Assembly: GCF_034258515.1 (NCBI RefSeq)
Contig: NZ_CP139438.1
Location: 2,170,001-2,234,000, forward strand
Direction: 5' to 3'
Source of the DNA: Pseudarthrobacter oxydans
GTDB taxonomy: Bacteria; Actinomycetota; Actinomycetes; Actinomycetales; Micrococcaceae
DNA: 64,000 bases
Below, piece after piece: positions 1-9,628 of the stretch. Below the pieces are notes generated by a model. That model had not been told where the DNA came from, made no database searches, and saw nothing but the letters and a program-made list of their open reading frames with translations. Position numbers and translations under genes: made by a program. Each line of letters opens with the position of its first letter. The stretch's first letter is position 1.

Positions 1-522
1 CTCCGGGAACAGCGACGCGACGTGCGCATCCGGACCGACGCCCAGCAGGACGACGTCCAGGCGCGGCAGCGCGGACGGCTCCTCCGGCCGGTCGTCGGAC
101 ATGTCGGCAGCGTGCTCGGCGGCTGCAGCTTCCCGCAACCGCCGGGCGTAATCCTCGGCGGCTTCTTCCGGGGTGCCGAAGTCATCCGCGGACCCCGGTT
201 CGTGGATCCGTTCAGGGTCCACGGGGATGTGCGACAGCAGGGCGTCGGACGCCTGCTTCGTATTCCGTTCCGGGTCCCCGGCGGGGAGGAAGCGCTCGTC
301 GCCCCACCAGAAATTCACCTTTGACCAATCGACCGCCGGGGCAGCCGGGGAGTCAGCAACAGCCTTTAGCGTGCCGATACCCACGGTTCCCCCGGTCAGC
401 ACCACGGTGGCCTCGCCGAACTTGTCCTGCACATCAACGAGCTTGGTGATCAGGCGGGCCGCGATCGCGGCCATCAGGACGGACGAATCAGGATGAATGC
501 TTACTCTTGGGTCAACGCTCAC
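1..522 (-). CDS. pgl: 6-phosphogluconolactonase (3' end outside window)
   Basis: Hydrolyses 6-phosphogluconolactone to 6-phosphogluconate, the second step of the oxidative pentose-phosphate pathway, in the cytoplasm. I translated it by hand from a GTG start at 520-522, which has an AGGAG about 11 bases upstream and overlaps the opcA stop by 11 bases. Two family motifs are visible: FWWGDERFLP in the middle, and LLGVGPDAHVASLFPE at the cut end. The second is normally GPDGH, so the glycine is replaced by alanine here. The reading frame stays open to base 1, so the C-terminus is missing. It is the last visible gene of the tkt-tal-pgi-zwf-opcA-pgl operon and is very probably translationally coupled to opcA. 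Confidence 0.93.
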   Translation of the reverse strand, partial: MSVDPRVSIHPDSSVLMAAIAARLITKLVDVQDKFGEATVVLTGGTVGIGTLKAVADSPAAPAVDWSKVNFWWGDERFLPAGDPERNTKQASDALLSHIPVDPERIHEPGSADDFGTPEEAAEDYARRLREAAAAEHAADMSDDRPEEPSALPRLDVVLLGVGPDAHVASLFPE

Positions 523-1453
523 TGGGTCGGACGCTCCTTAGATTGGTTCGTGGCAGTCCCATAGTAATCACTTCCCCAAACACCTCGTCCGGGTCCAGGC
601 GCCGCAGTTCCTCGGCAAGGCAGTCACGCAGGCTGCGCCGGGGCAGCGAGATGCGCTGGGCGGGCTGGCCGGGCTGCGTCAGTTCGGCGACGGACAGGCC
701 GGGCCGGAAGAGCTGGATGTCGCCACCGGGCCGGGAAAGCCGGACCCGGCGGATGCCCGTACCGGCCGGGTCGGCGACGATGGTCACGGGCGCGTCCAGG
801 GTAAGCGTCAGCCAGGCTGCCAGCAGGATGGTGCTCGGGGAGTCCGAGGCCCCTTCGACCGCGACGGCCGTGACGGGGGAAGAGTCCACCTGGTCCAGGA
901 CGGCCGCGAGCTGGATCCGCCAGTTGGTCAGGCGCGTCCAGGCGAGGTCCGTGTCTCCGGCCTTGTAGGTGGACCGGATGTTCTCCAGCGCACGCTGTGG
1001 ATCCGGCTCATTCGCGGAGTCGGTGATCCGGCGGTGGGCGATTCTCCCGATGGAGGTTTCGCACGCGTTTTTCGGCGCGCCGTGCGGCCACCAGGCCACG
1101 ATCGGTGCGTCCGGGAGGAGCAGCGCGGCTACCAGGGATTCGCTTTCGTGCGCGAGCTCGCCGTAGCCGCGCAGTACGATCACCTCGGATGCGCCGGCGT
1201 CACCGCCGACCCGGATCTGGGCGTCCAGGCGGTCAGGCGCCGTGGCCCCGGCGTCGGCCAGGACGATGATCCGGCAAGGGTGCTCGCGGCTGGCCTCGTT
1301 GGCTGCCTCGATAGCCTCTTCCTCAAGCCCGGACTTGGTGACCACCACGAGGGTGAGCACCCGGCCCAGGGCAATCACGCCGCCCTGCTCGCGCAGGGAC
1401 ATGATCTTCTTGGAGACAGCGGAGGTTGTGGTGTCCGGCAGGTCTACAATCAT
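512..1453 (-). CDS. opcA: Glucose-6-phosphate dehydrogenase assembly protein OpcA
   Basis: OpcA is the allosteric/assembly partner of glucose-6-phosphate dehydrogenase in actinobacteria and cyanobacteria. The 313-residue product starts MIVDLPDTTTSAVSKKI and has the usual family length. Assignment rests on overall sequence character (AVSKKIMSLREQGGVIALGRVLTLVV near the N-terminus, a PIVAWWPHGAP segment in the middle) and on position. Its ATG overlaps the zwf stop as ATGA at 1450-1453, and its own stop lies inside the start of pgl. This tight coupling fits near-equal synthesis with its enzyme partner. Confidence 0.93.
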   Translation of the reverse strand: MIVDLPDTTTSAVSKKIMSLREQGGVIALGRVLTLVVVTKSGLEEEAIEAANEASREHPCRIIVLADAGATAPDRLDAQIRVGGDAGASEVIVLRGYGELAHESESLVAALLLPDAPIVAWWPHGAPKNACETSIGRIAHRRITDSANEPDPQRALENIRSTYKAGDTDLAWTRLTNWRIQLAAVLDQVDSSPVTAVAVEGASDSPSTILLAAWLTLTLDAPVTIVADPAGTGIRRVRLSRPGGDIQLFRPGLSVAELTQPGQPAQRISLPRRSLRDCLAEELRRLDPDEVFGEVITMGLPRTNLRSVRPSER

Positions 1454-3021
1454 GGCCTTCTCCAGGTTCGTCCGTCGCGGGCCAGCAGCTCGTCAGCCGA
1501 GGCGGGGCCCCAGCTGCCCGGGGCGTAGGGTTCGGGCTGTTCGTCCAGGGTGGCCCAGTATTCCTCGAACGGGTCGAGGATCTTCCAGGACAGCTCCACT
1601 TCCTCATGCCGCGGGAAGAGCGGCGGCTCGCCCAGGAGCACGTCCAGGATCAGCCGCTCGTACGCCTCCGGGCTGGATTCGGTGAAGGAGTGGCCATAAC
1701 CGAAGTCCATGGTCACGTCCCGGACTTCCATCTGCGTGCCGGGAACCTTGGAACCGAACCGGATGGTCACGCCTTCGTCGGGCTGGACGCGGATCACCAC
1801 GGCGTTCTGTCCGAAGTCGTCCTCGGCGTGGTCGCGGAACAGCAGGTTGGGCGCACGCTTGAAGACCACGGCGATCTCTGTGACGCGGCGGCCCAGGCGC
1901 TTTCCGGCGCGGAGGTAGAACGGGACGCCGGACCAGCGGCGGGTGTGGATGTCCACCCGGATCGCGGCGAAGGTCTCGGTGGTGGAATCGGCCGGGATGC
2001 CTTCCTCCTCCAGGTAGCCCTGGACCTGTTCCCCGCCCTGCCATCCTCCGGTGAACTGGCCGCGTGCCGAGTGCGTGGAGAGGTCGTCCGGGAGCTTGAC
2101 GGCGGCGAGGACCTTTTCCTTCTCGGCGCGCAGGTGATCGGCGTTGAAGGAGATGGGCTCCTCCATCGCGGTCAGCGCCAGCAGCTGCAGCAGGTGGTTC
2201 TGGATGACGTCGCGGGCCGCTCCCACGCCGTCGTAATAGCCCGCCCGGCCGCCGGTGCCGATGTCTTCGGCCATGGTGATCTGGACGTGGTCCACATAGT
2301 TCGCGTTCCACAAAGGCTCAAACAACTGGTTCGCGAAGCGCAGCGCCAGGATGTTCTGGACCGTCTCCTTGCCCAGGTAGTGGTCGATCCGGAACACGGC
2401 GTCCGGCGGGAACACCGATTCCACGATGTCGTTCAGCTGCCGGGCAGACTCGAGGTCGTGCCCGAAGGGCTTCTCGATCACCACGCGGCGCCACTTGTCA
2501 CCCTCAGCCTGTGCCAGGCCGTGCTTGGACAGCTGCCGGCATACCTGCTCGAAGGCCTTGGGCGGAATCGAGAGGTAGAACGCGTGGTTGCCGCGGGTAC
2601 CGCGCAGCTCATCAAGCTCATCGATGACTTCACCCAGCCGCTCGAAGGCGTCGTCGTCGTCGAACTCTCCCTGGACAAAACGGATGCCCTCGGAAAGCTG
2701 GTTCCACACCGCCTCATCAAAAGGCGTGCGCGCATAGGACTGCACGGAAGCCTTCACCTGACCGGCGAAATCCTCATCAGTCCATTCCCGGCGTCCGAAA
2801 CCCACCAACGCGAAGCTGGGCGGCAGGAGCCCGCGGTTGGCGAGGTCGTACACGGCCGGCATGAGCTTCTTGCGGGCGAGGTCGCCGGTCACTCCGAAGA
2901 GCACCAGCGATGACGGGCCGGCGATCCGGTTCAGGCGGCGGTCACGCGGGTCGCGCAGCGGGTTCCGCAGCGTTCTCCCGGAACGCGTCCCGGGCGTCCT
3001 GCCGTATTCAGTTTCTGGCAT
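1450..3021 (-). CDS. zwf: Glucose-6-phosphate dehydrogenase
   Basis: Oxidises glucose-6-phosphate to 6-phosphogluconolactone and yields NADPH, the entry step of the oxidative pentose-phosphate pathway. The 523-residue product carries the N-terminal dinucleotide-binding motif GVTGDLARKK at residues 43-52 and the substrate/catalytic motif RIDHYLGKE near residue 210. Length is typical of the family. The first 30 residues are basic and poorly conserved, so a slightly later start is possible. It begins 14 bases after pgi ends and its stop overlaps opcA as ATGA, so pgi, zwf and opcA should be on one transcript. Confidence 0.97.
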   Translation of the reverse strand: MPETEYGRTPGTRSGRTLRNPLRDPRDRRLNRIAGPSSLVLFGVTGDLARKKLMPAVYDLANRGLLPPSFALVGFGRREWTDEDFAGQVKASVQSYARTPFDEAVWNQLSEGIRFVQGEFDDDDAFERLGEVIDELDELRGTRGNHAFYLSIPPKAFEQVCRQLSKHGLAQAEGDKWRRVVIEKPFGHDLESARQLNDIVESVFPPDAVFRIDHYLGKETVQNILALRFANQLFEPLWNANYVDHVQITMAEDIGTGGRAGYYDGVGAARDVIQNHLLQLLALTAMEEPISFNADHLRAEKEKVLAAVKLPDDLSTHSARGQFTGGWQGGEQVQGYLEEEGIPADSTTETFAAIRVDIHTRRWSGVPFYLRAGKRLGRRVTEIAVVFKRAPNLLFRDHAEDDFGQNAVVIRVQPDEGVTIRFGSKVPGTQMEVRDVTMDFGYGHSFTESSPEAYERLILDVLLGEPPLFPRHEEVELSWKILDPFEEYWATLDEQPEPYAPGSWGPASADELLARDGRTWRRP

Positions 3022-3035
3022 GTTGCTTCTGTGCC

Positions 3036-4670
3036 TTAGCTTTCGGTAACGGAGGCTGACCTGGCGGACAGCGCAGCAATAATGTCCTGCAACTGTGCCA
3101 CACCGGCGGCACGGTCGGTCAGGTGCAGGCGCAGCACGGGCCGGCCATGCCCTTCCAGGACCTGCGCGTCGCCGGCTGCCTGGGCGGCAATGAGTTCCCC
3201 GAAGGTGAAGGGACGCTCCGGGATGGCGACGTCTTCCGCTGAGGCCGCAGTGACCTGGAGGAACACACCGATGGCCGGCCCGCCCTTGTGGAACTGCCCG
3301 GTGGAGTGCAGGAAGCGCGGTCCCCAGCCGAATGTCACGGGCCGGCCGGTGACGGCTGCGAGCTCGTCGCGGACGCCTTCGAGCTGCGCGAACGCAAGGC
3401 GGTCGAAGTAGGCCTGGACGCTGAGGTAGCTGTCCGGCTGGAGGGTATCCAACAGTGCGCGCACTGCCTCTTCCGCCGTTGCCGCGCTGCCAAGCCAGTC
3501 TCCGCCGCGGACCTCGATGGAGCCGTCAATGAAAGCTGCGGGCGTGGGCTCGGGCTGGGCGTCCAGCAGGCCGCGCGCTGCGACCTTGGCGGCTTCGACA
3601 TCGGGCTGGTCGAAGGGGTTGATGCCCAGCAGGCGGCCCGCCACGGCAGTGGCAAACTCCCACACCATCATCTGGGTGGGAAGTCCGCCGGCGATGGCCA
3701 CTTCGTTGTCCCCGAGTTCGACGTCGGCATCGGCGGCTACCAGCCGGACCACCAGAACGTCGTCGGCGCCGGAAGTCACTTCGGGCGAGTTGGGGCCGGC
3801 CACCACCGGCAGGACGCCGGTGCCGAGCTTGCCGGTGGACTCGGCGATGAGCTGCTCGGCCCAGTCCGCGAAGCCAACAATCCCGGAGCCGTCCTCGGCG
3901 ATGACAATCTTGTTGCGCAGCGGGCTGGTTCCGCCCAGCGCGGTTCCGAGTGCCAGCCCGATGTTCTCAGGAGCATCCTCGTTCAGGACTACCGCCGCTT
4001 CCTCGGCCTCGTCCAGAAACGCCTGGATATCCACCCCGGCCAGGCCCGAAGGCACCAGTCCGAAGGCAGTCAGGGCGGAGAAGCGGCCGCCGACATTGGG
4101 GTCGGCGTTGAAGACGGCCCGGTATCCGGACTCGCGGGATGCCTTGTCCAGGGGCGAGCCCGGGTCCGTGACGATGATGATCCGGCTGACGGCATCGATG
4201 CCGGCGTCGTTGAACGCCTTTTCGAAGACCCTCCGCTGGGAGTCTGTTTCAACGGTGGAGCCGGACTTGGAGGAAACCACAATGGCGGTTTCCGCCAGCC
4301 GGTCCGCCAGGGCAGCACGGACCTGGTCCGGGTCCGTGCTGTCCAGCACAGTCAGCTCGACGCCGGCGGTGCCGGCGATGACCTCCGGAGCCAGCGACGA
4401 TCCGCCCATGCCGCAAAGCACGATGCGGGTCACACCCTCGGCCCGGAGGGCGTCGCGCAGTTCGAGGATCTCTTTAACGAGCGGCTGGGAGACAGTGGCA
4501 GCCTCAACCCAGCCGAGGCGGATGGCCGACTCTGCTTCGGCGTCCGGACCCCACAGCGTGTGGTCCTTCGCGAAGATCCGGGTGGCGATCCGGTCCTCCA
4601 CCAGGGCGGGAAGGTGCTGTTCGAGTGCCTGCTGTGCGGCACCGGTGGCTTCGTAGCTGAGTGTGCTCAT
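3036..4670 (-). CDS. pgi: Glucose-6-phosphate isomerase
   Basis: Interconverts fructose-6-phosphate and glucose-6-phosphate. The 544-residue product shows sugar-isomerase motifs: GMGGSSLAPEVI for phosphate binding, SKSGSTVET, and a C-terminal FLHSTGQFHKGGP segment with the expected His/Lys residues. It resembles the isomerase half of the fused transaldolase/glucose-6-phosphate isomerase proteins known in some bacteria more than the classical E. coli enzyme (my recollection of the family, not a search). It lies only 6 bases after tal. Its placement among pentose-phosphate genes suggests a role in returning fructose-6-phosphate from the transketolase/transaldolase steps to the Zwf reaction. Confidence 0.93.
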   Translation of the reverse strand: MSTLSYEATGAAQQALEQHLPALVEDRIATRIFAKDHTLWGPDAEAESAIRLGWVEAATVSQPLVKEILELRDALRAEGVTRIVLCGMGGSSLAPEVIAGTAGVELTVLDSTDPDQVRAALADRLAETAIVVSSKSGSTVETDSQRRVFEKAFNDAGIDAVSRIIIVTDPGSPLDKASRESGYRAVFNADPNVGGRFSALTAFGLVPSGLAGVDIQAFLDEAEEAAVVLNEDAPENIGLALGTALGGTSPLRNKIVIAEDGSGIVGFADWAEQLIAESTGKLGTGVLPVVAGPNSPEVTSGADDVLVVRLVAADADVELGDNEVAIAGGLPTQMMVWEFATAVAGRLLGINPFDQPDVEAAKVAARGLLDAQPEPTPAAFIDGSIEVRGGDWLGSAATAEEAVRALLDTLQPDSYLSVQAYFDRLAFAQLEGVRDELAAVTGRPVTFGWGPRFLHSTGQFHKGGPAIGVFLQVTAASAEDVAIPERPFTFGELIAAQAAGDAQVLEGHGRPVLRLHLTDRAAGVAQLQDIIAALSARSASVTES

Positions 4671-4676
4671 GGTGGG

Positions 4677-5792
4677 TTAGGAAGCCTTCCGTGCGGAGGC
4701 GAGGGCGCCCTCGACGTCGCCGAGCAGTTCCTTCCAGCTGGCCACGAACTTGTCCAGGCCTTCGGATTCAAGGATTGCGACGACGTCGTTGTAGGAAATG
4801 CCAAGCTTCTCAAGGGCATCCAGGGTGGCATTGGCCTCGGCGTAGGTGCCGGTGACCGTGTCCCCGGTGACCACACCGTGGTCGAAGGTGGCGTCCAGCG
4901 TCTTCTCGGGCATGGTGTTCACGACGCCCGGGGCCACGAGCTCGGTGACGTAGAGGGTGTCCGGGTAGGCCGGATCCTTGACGCCGGTGGAGGCCCACAG
5001 CGGGCGCTGGGGGAGGGCGCCGGCTTCGGCCAGCAGGGCCCAGCGTTCAGTGGCGAAGAGTTCCTCGTAGACCTGGTACGCCAGGCGGGCGTTGGCCAGG
5101 CCGGCCTTGCCCTTGAGTGCCTTGGCTTCGTCGGTGCCCAGGGCGTCGAGGCGCTTGTCGATCTCAGAGTCCACGCGGGAAACGAAGAACGAAGCCACGG
5201 AGTGGATCTTGGAGAGGTCGTGGCCGTTTTCCTTGGCCTGCTCCAGGCCGGACTGGAAGGCGTTGATGACTGCGCGGTAGCGCTCGAGCGAGAAAATCAG
5301 GGTCACGTTGACGCTGATGCCCTCGGCCAGGGTGGCGGTGATCGCTTCCAGGCCCTCAAGGGTGGCCGGGATCTTGATGAGGACGTTGTCCTTGTTGACG
5401 CGCTTGTACAGGTGCTTGGCTTCCGCGATGGTGCCTGCCGTGTCCCAGGCCAGGCGGGGGTCGACCTCGATGGACACCCGCCCGTCCACGCCCTTGGTGG
5501 CTGCGGCGACCGGTGCGAACAGGTCGCAGGCGTCGGCGACGTCGGTGGTGGTGATCTCGAAAATGGTGTCCTCGACGCTGGCGCCGGCTGCTGCCTGCTT
5601 CGCGATGGTGGCGTCGTAGTCCGTGCCGGCGGTGATCGCTGCGTGGAAGATCGACGGGTTGGTGGTTACGCCAACCACGTTCTTCTCTTCGATGAGCTTG
5701 GCCAGGGTGCCGGTTTCCAGGCGTCCGCGGGAAAGGTCATCAAGCCAGATGGAAACTCCGGCGTCGGAGAGCTGCTGGGTGGGAGTAGTCAT
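4677..5792 (-). CDS. tal: Transaldolase
   Basis: Transfers a dihydroxyacetone unit between sedoheptulose-7-phosphate and glyceraldehyde-3-phosphate in the non-oxidative pentose-phosphate pathway. The 371-residue product has the N-terminal [13 protein letters not shown] signature and the active-site segment NVLIKIPAT, with the Schiff-base lysine at residue 140. Length fits the longer actinobacterial/cyanobacterial class. It follows tkt by 26 bases and precedes pgi by 6 bases on the same strand. Confidence 0.96.
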   Translation of the reverse strand: MTTPTQQLSDAGVSIWLDDLSRGRLETGTLAKLIEEKNVVGVTTNPSIFHAAITAGTDYDATIAKQAAAGASVEDTIFEITTTDVADACDLFAPVAAATKGVDGRVSIEVDPRLAWDTAGTIAEAKHLYKRVNKDNVLIKIPATLEGLEAITATLAEGISVNVTLIFSLERYRAVINAFQSGLEQAKENGHDLSKIHSVASFFVSRVDSEIDKRLDALGTDEAKALKGKAGLANARLAYQVYEELFATERWALLAEAGALPQRPLWASTGVKDPAYPDTLYVTELVAPGVVNTMPEKTLDATFDHGVVTGDTVTGTYAEANATLDALEKLGISYNDVVAILESEGLDKFVASWKELLGDVEGALASARKAS

Positions 5793-5818
5793 GGTGTTTA
5801 TCTCCTCGAAAATTGGGG

Positions 5819-7945
5819 TTATGCCTGGAGGCTGGCGAGGGAGTCCTTGGCGGCCGCGGTAACTGCTGCTGCGGTGAGGCCGAACTCCTGGAAGAGGCGC
5901 TTGTAGTCTGCGGAAGCGCCGTAGTGCTCGAGGCTGATGGAACGGCCGGCGTCGCCGACGAATTCCTTCCAGCCAAGGGCCAGTCCTGCTTCAACGGACA
6001 CGCGTGCCTTGACGGCGGCCGGCAGGACGGATTCGCGGTAGGCGGCGTCCTGCTTGTTGAACCACTCAACGCAGGGCATGGAGACGACGCGGGCGGCGAT
6101 GCCTTCGCCCTGCAGTGCCTTGCGGGCCTGCACGGCCAGCTGGACCTCGGAACCGGTGGCGATGAGGATGACGTCGGCCGGGACGGTGGCGCCGTCCTTG
6201 GCGGCCTCGGCCAGGACGTAACCGCCCTTGGCGACGCCCGCAACGGAACCGAACGTGTCGCCGTCGGCCTCGCCTTCGCCGCGCTCCCACGTGGGGATGT
6301 TCTGGCGGGTCAGCACGATGCCGGCAGGGTTGCTGTGGTTCTCCAGCATGGTCTTCCACGCAACGGCGACTTCATTGGCGTCACCGGGACGGACAACATC
6401 CAGCCCCACGATGGCGCGCAGCGAGGCCAACTGCTCCACCGGCTGGTGGGTGGGTCCGTCCTCGCCCAGTCCGATGGAGTCGTGCGTCCAGACGTACAGG
6501 GACGGGACACCCATCAGCGCGCCAAGGCGGATGGCCGGGCGCTGGTAGTCGCTGAAGATCAGGAACGTGCCGGAGAACGCACGCGTGCGGCCGTGCAGGC
6601 TGATGCCGTTCACGATCGAAGCTGCGGCGTGCTCGCGGATGCCGAAGTGCAGGACCCGTCCATAGGGGTTGCCGGACCAGGCATCAGTCTGCTTGGAGGC
6701 GGGAACGAACGACGGCGAACCCTCGATGGTGGTGTTGTTCGACTCGGCGAGGTCGGCCGAGCCGCCCCACAGTTCCGGCAGGACCGGGCCCAGGGCGTTC
6801 AGGACCTTGCCCGAGGCGGCGCGGGTGGAGACGTCCTTGCCGGCGGGGAACACCGGAAGCGCTGAGTCGAGGCCTTCGGGAAGTTCCTTGGCCTCGATGC
6901 GCTGCAGCAGGGCCGCGCCCTCGGGGTTGGCTGCCTGCCATGCGTTGAAGGACTCCTCCCACTCCTTGCGGGCAGCGGCGCCGCGGTCGACGACGGCGCG
7001 GGCGTGGGCCAGGACATCCTGGTCGACGTCGAAGGACTTGGCGGGATCGAAGCCCAGGACTTCCTTCAGCGCTGCGACTTCCTCCGCACCGAGCGCGGAA
7101 CCGTGGATCTTGCCGGTGTTCTGCTTCTTGGGTGCCGGGTAGCCGATGATGGTGCGCAGGGAGACGATCGAGGGCTTCGAAGTCTCGGCCTTGGCGGCGA
7201 GGAGTGCGGAGTACAGCTCCTGCACGTCTTCCTTGTACTCGCCGGTCTTGGTCCAGTCCACGCGCTGGACGTGCCAGCCGTAGGCCTCGTAGCGCTTCAG
7301 GACATCCTCGGTGAAGGCGATGTCGGTGTCGTCCTCGATGGAGATGTGGTTCTCATCGTAGACAACGACAAGGTTGCCGAGCTCCTGGTGGCCGGCCAGC
7401 GAGGAAGCCTCTGCCGTGACGCCTTCCTGCAGGTCGCCGTCGGAGGCGATAACCCAGATGGTGTGGTCGAACGGGCTCTCGCCGGCGGGAGCATCGGCGT
7501 CGAACAGTCCGCGCTGGCGGCGCTGGGAGTAGGCGAACCCGACGGAGGACGCCAGGCCCTGGCCCAGCGGGCCGGTGGTGATCTCGACACCCGCGGTGTG
7601 CTTGTACTCGGGGTGGCCGGGGGTCAGCGAGCCCCAGGTGCGCAGTGCCTGCAGGTCCTTCAGCTCCAGGCCGTAGCCGGAAAGGAACAGCTGGATGTAA
7701 AGGGTGAGCGAGGTGTGGCCGGGGGAGAGGATGAAGCGGTCACGGCCCAGCCAGTCAGGGTTGCGGGGATCGTGGCGCATCAGCTTCTGGAAAAGAAGGT
7801 ATGCGGCCGGCGCCAGGCTCATGGCCGTTCCGGGGTGGCCGTTGCCCACCTTCTCCACCGCGTCCGCGGCCAGCACGCGGATGGTGTCCACCGCGCGCTG
7901 GTCCAGGCTGGTCCAAGACAGTTCTTGCTCTTCCAAATGTGGCAC
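5819..7945 (-). CDS. tkt: Transketolase
   Basis: Thiamine-diphosphate enzyme moving two-carbon units between pentose-phosphate sugars. I choose the GTG at 7943-7945, giving 708 residues starting [15 protein letters not shown]. It has a GAGAGGGG element about 10 bases upstream, and the sequence after it matches the usual family start. A frame-compatible GTG at 8003-8005 would add 20 residues without family resemblance. Visible motifs are the [16 protein letters not shown] substrate loop near the N-terminus, the TPP/metal motif ASDGDLQEG near residue 167, and a [16 protein letters not shown] pyrimidine-binding segment. It is the first gene of the operon, and its promoter should lie between here and ctaB. 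Confidence 0.96.
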   Translation of the reverse strand: MPHLEEQELSWTSLDQRAVDTIRVLAADAVEKVGNGHPGTAMSLAPAAYLLFQKLMRHDPRNPDWLGRDRFILSPGHTSLTLYIQLFLSGYGLELKDLQALRTWGSLTPGHPEYKHTAGVEITTGPLGQGLASSVGFAYSQRRQRGLFDADAPAGESPFDHTIWVIASDGDLQEGVTAEASSLAGHQELGNLVVVYDENHISIEDDTDIAFTEDVLKRYEAYGWHVQRVDWTKTGEYKEDVQELYSALLAAKAETSKPSIVSLRTIIGYPAPKKQNTGKIHGSALGAEEVAALKEVLGFDPAKSFDVDQDVLAHARAVVDRGAAARKEWEESFNAWQAANPEGAALLQRIEAKELPEGLDSALPVFPAGKDVSTRAASGKVLNALGPVLPELWGGSADLAESNNTTIEGSPSFVPASKQTDAWSGNPYGRVLHFGIREHAAASIVNGISLHGRTRAFSGTFLIFSDYQRPAIRLGALMGVPSLYVWTHDSIGLGEDGPTHQPVEQLASLRAIVGLDVVRPGDANEVAVAWKTMLENHSNPAGIVLTRQNIPTWERGEGEADGDTFGSVAGVAKGGYVLAEAAKDGATVPADVILIATGSEVQLAVQARKALQGEGIAARVVSMPCVEWFNKQDAAYRESVLPAAVKARVSVEAGLALGWKEFVGDAGRSISLEHYGASADYKRLFQEFGLTAAAVTAAAKDSLASLQA

Positions 7946-8443
7946 GAAAACCGGGCCCCTCTCTGTGCTGATGGCAGGCGGCACACGGGATCCGTACAAA
8001 GGCACGCTGTGTGGCGCCCGCTCGGTGTGTACCAGCCGTTCACCATCGAAACGTTGATCTTTTCACTCAGCCACTGGCCAGTCAGGGAATGCGTTTTCCA
8101 CTGCTTCCTCGCTGCGTGCTGATCTTGTGACAGCTTAGCTCTATTCCATCCTTTGGGCGCTGCAAATCTCACGTTTTGGACGCAATTTCCGCTTATATGA
8201 ATGCGTCTGAAGTGAGGTTGAGTTAATCTGCTCGAATCGGTGCGCGAGCAATCACCAGCACCTAATGGCGGGCCGTCGGGAGCAGGCCGGCGCGGTATGA
8301 TATTCGGAGGCCAGCGCCGGGTCGGGGAATAATTCCAGCCGCCCGCACTCCCGGCTGTTGCGTGGATCACTGTTCCGCGGGCGCCCGGTTGGACCGGGCC
8401 GCATGACTAGCTGGACAGCCAGACAGAACTGCCAACAGAACGG
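7946..8443. promoter_or_regulatory. Divergent intergenic region, tkt and ctaB promoters
   Basis: This stretch of about 500 bases separates two diverging genes and contains no convincing gene. The part from about 8100 to 8250 is AT-richer than its surroundings, as expected for promoters. A plus-strand TATGAT at 8296-8301 is a possible -10 box for ctaB, but no good -35 precedes it. I find no tRNA, riboswitch or long inverted repeat. Start sites cannot be fixed from sequence alone. Confidence 0.4.
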
Positions 8444-9403
8444 GTGACTGCCACCGTGAGCACAACAGATACGCCGCTGAACGCATCCCGGGCCTCACGA
8501 CCCGGGATCGCCCGTAAGGCAAAGGCGTATCTCGCCCTCACCAAGCCCCGCGTCATTGAACTGCTGCTGGTCAGCACGCTGCCCACCATGATTTATGCGG
8601 AACGCGGCTTTCCGTCCATCGGGCTCATCCTGGCCACGCTGGTGGGCGGGGCCTTCGCTGCCGGCAGCGCCGGAGCCTTCAACTGCTACATCGACCGCGA
8701 CATCGACAAGCTGATGCACCGGACGGAGAACCGGCCGCTGGTCACCGGTGAGGTCAGCCCGCGCGAGGCGCTGGTCTTCTCGTGGATCCTCGGTGCCGCC
8801 GCCATCGCCATCCTCTGGTTCGGCGCCAACCCGCTGTCCGCGTGGCTTGGGCTTGGGGCGATCTTCTTCTACGTGGTGATCTATACGATGATCCTCAAGC
8901 GCCGCACCGCGCAGAACATCGTGTGGGGCGGGGCGGCCGGCTGCTTCCCCGTGCTGATTGCCTGGGCCGCCGTCACCAACTCGGTGGAATGGCCCGCCGT
9001 CATCCTCTTTATGGTGATCTTCCTCTGGACGCCACCGCACTACTGGCCGCTGTCCATGCGCTACGGCGAGGACTACCGCAACGCCAAGGTCCCCATGCTC
9101 GGCGCCATCGCCGGCGCCCAGGTGGTTTCCGTGCAGGTGGTCCTCTACGCCTGGGCCATGGTGGCCTGCTCGCTCCTGATGGTTCCTGCGGGCGGTGCCG
9201 GCTGGGTCTACACCGTAACCGCCGTCCTGGCCGGGGCCTGGTTCCTTTACGAGTCACACGCCCTCTACAACAGGGCACAGCGTGAGGACATCTCCGACAA
9301 GCGGGCCATGAAGGTCTTCCACGGCTCCATCAGCTACCTCACCCTGCTCTTCATCGCCCTGGCGGTAGACCCGTTCGTCGGGCCCGCCGTCATGGCCGGC
9401 TAG
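8444..9403 (+). CDS. ctaB: Protoheme IX farnesyltransferase (heme O synthase)
   Basis: Membrane prenyltransferase that attaches a farnesyl group to protoheme to give heme O, the precursor of heme A for cytochrome c oxidase. The 319-residue product is strongly hydrophobic with multiple membrane segments. The first Asp-rich prenyl-diphosphate motif reads [12 protein letters not shown] (Asn80, Asp84, Asp88). A GTG at 8444 and another at 8456 are both usable; neither has a strong ribosome site, so the first four residues are uncertain. It diverges from tkt, as in other actinobacteria. Its pathway partner ctaA lies about 4 kb downstream on the other strand. Confidence 0.95.
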   Translation: MTATVSTTDTPLNASRASRPGIARKAKAYLALTKPRVIELLLVSTLPTMIYAERGFPSIGLILATLVGGAFAAGSAGAFNCYIDRDIDKLMHRTENRPLVTGEVSPREALVFSWILGAAAIAILWFGANPLSAWLGLGAIFFYVVIYTMILKRRTAQNIVWGGAAGCFPVLIAWAAVTNSVEWPAVILFMVIFLWTPPHYWPLSMRYGEDYRNAKVPMLGAIAGAQVVSVQVVLYAWAMVACSLLMVPAGGAGWVYTVTAVLAGAWFLYESHALYNRAQREDISDKRAMKVFHGSISYLTLLFIALAVDPFVGPAVMAG

Positions 9404-9533
9404 CAGGGGAAAGCGGTCCGGCGGGTTCCTTTCGCACCCGCAGCGCTCCATTACTTTCCGCGGGACTTTCCGCAACGCCCTTGCACTTTGGACTCAGCCC
9501 CACGGGGGGCCGCCTTCTGTAGCGCCCGGGCGT

Positions 9534-9580
9534 ATGACATTTTTGTCATGTCGATCACGTTTCCTGTCATTTGAAATGAC
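9534..9580. promoter_or_regulatory. Twin palindromes upstream of the SulP-carbonic anhydrase gene
   Basis: Two perfect inverted repeats sit side by side. ATGACA-TTTT-TGTCAT occupies 9534-9549, and GTCATTT-G-AAATGAC occupies 9566-9580. Both are built from the same ATGAC/GTCAT half-site, and the second ends about 48 bases before the ATG at 9629. The spacing and shared half-site suggest operator sites for a dimeric regulator of the following gene. The regulator is not identifiable here. The first palindrome is too AT-poor outside its loop to be an ordinary terminator for ctaB. Confidence 0.5.
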
Positions 9581-9628
9581 GGCGCGGTTACGGTGGAGGG
9601 GATCCTGCCCGCTAGCAAAGGAAGTTCC

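Noticed and set aside
1426..2913. Open frame of 495 codons on the plus strand
   Set aside because: Antisense to zwf, which is unambiguous.
3288..5906. Open frame of 872 codons on the plus strand
   Set aside because: Antisense to pgi and tal, low-complexity Gly/Val/Asp-rich product with no family motif; a GC-bias shadow.
7946..8005. Longer N-terminus for transketolase from a GTG at 8005
   Set aside because: The extra 20 residues do not resemble the family, and the GTG at 7945 has the better ribosome site.
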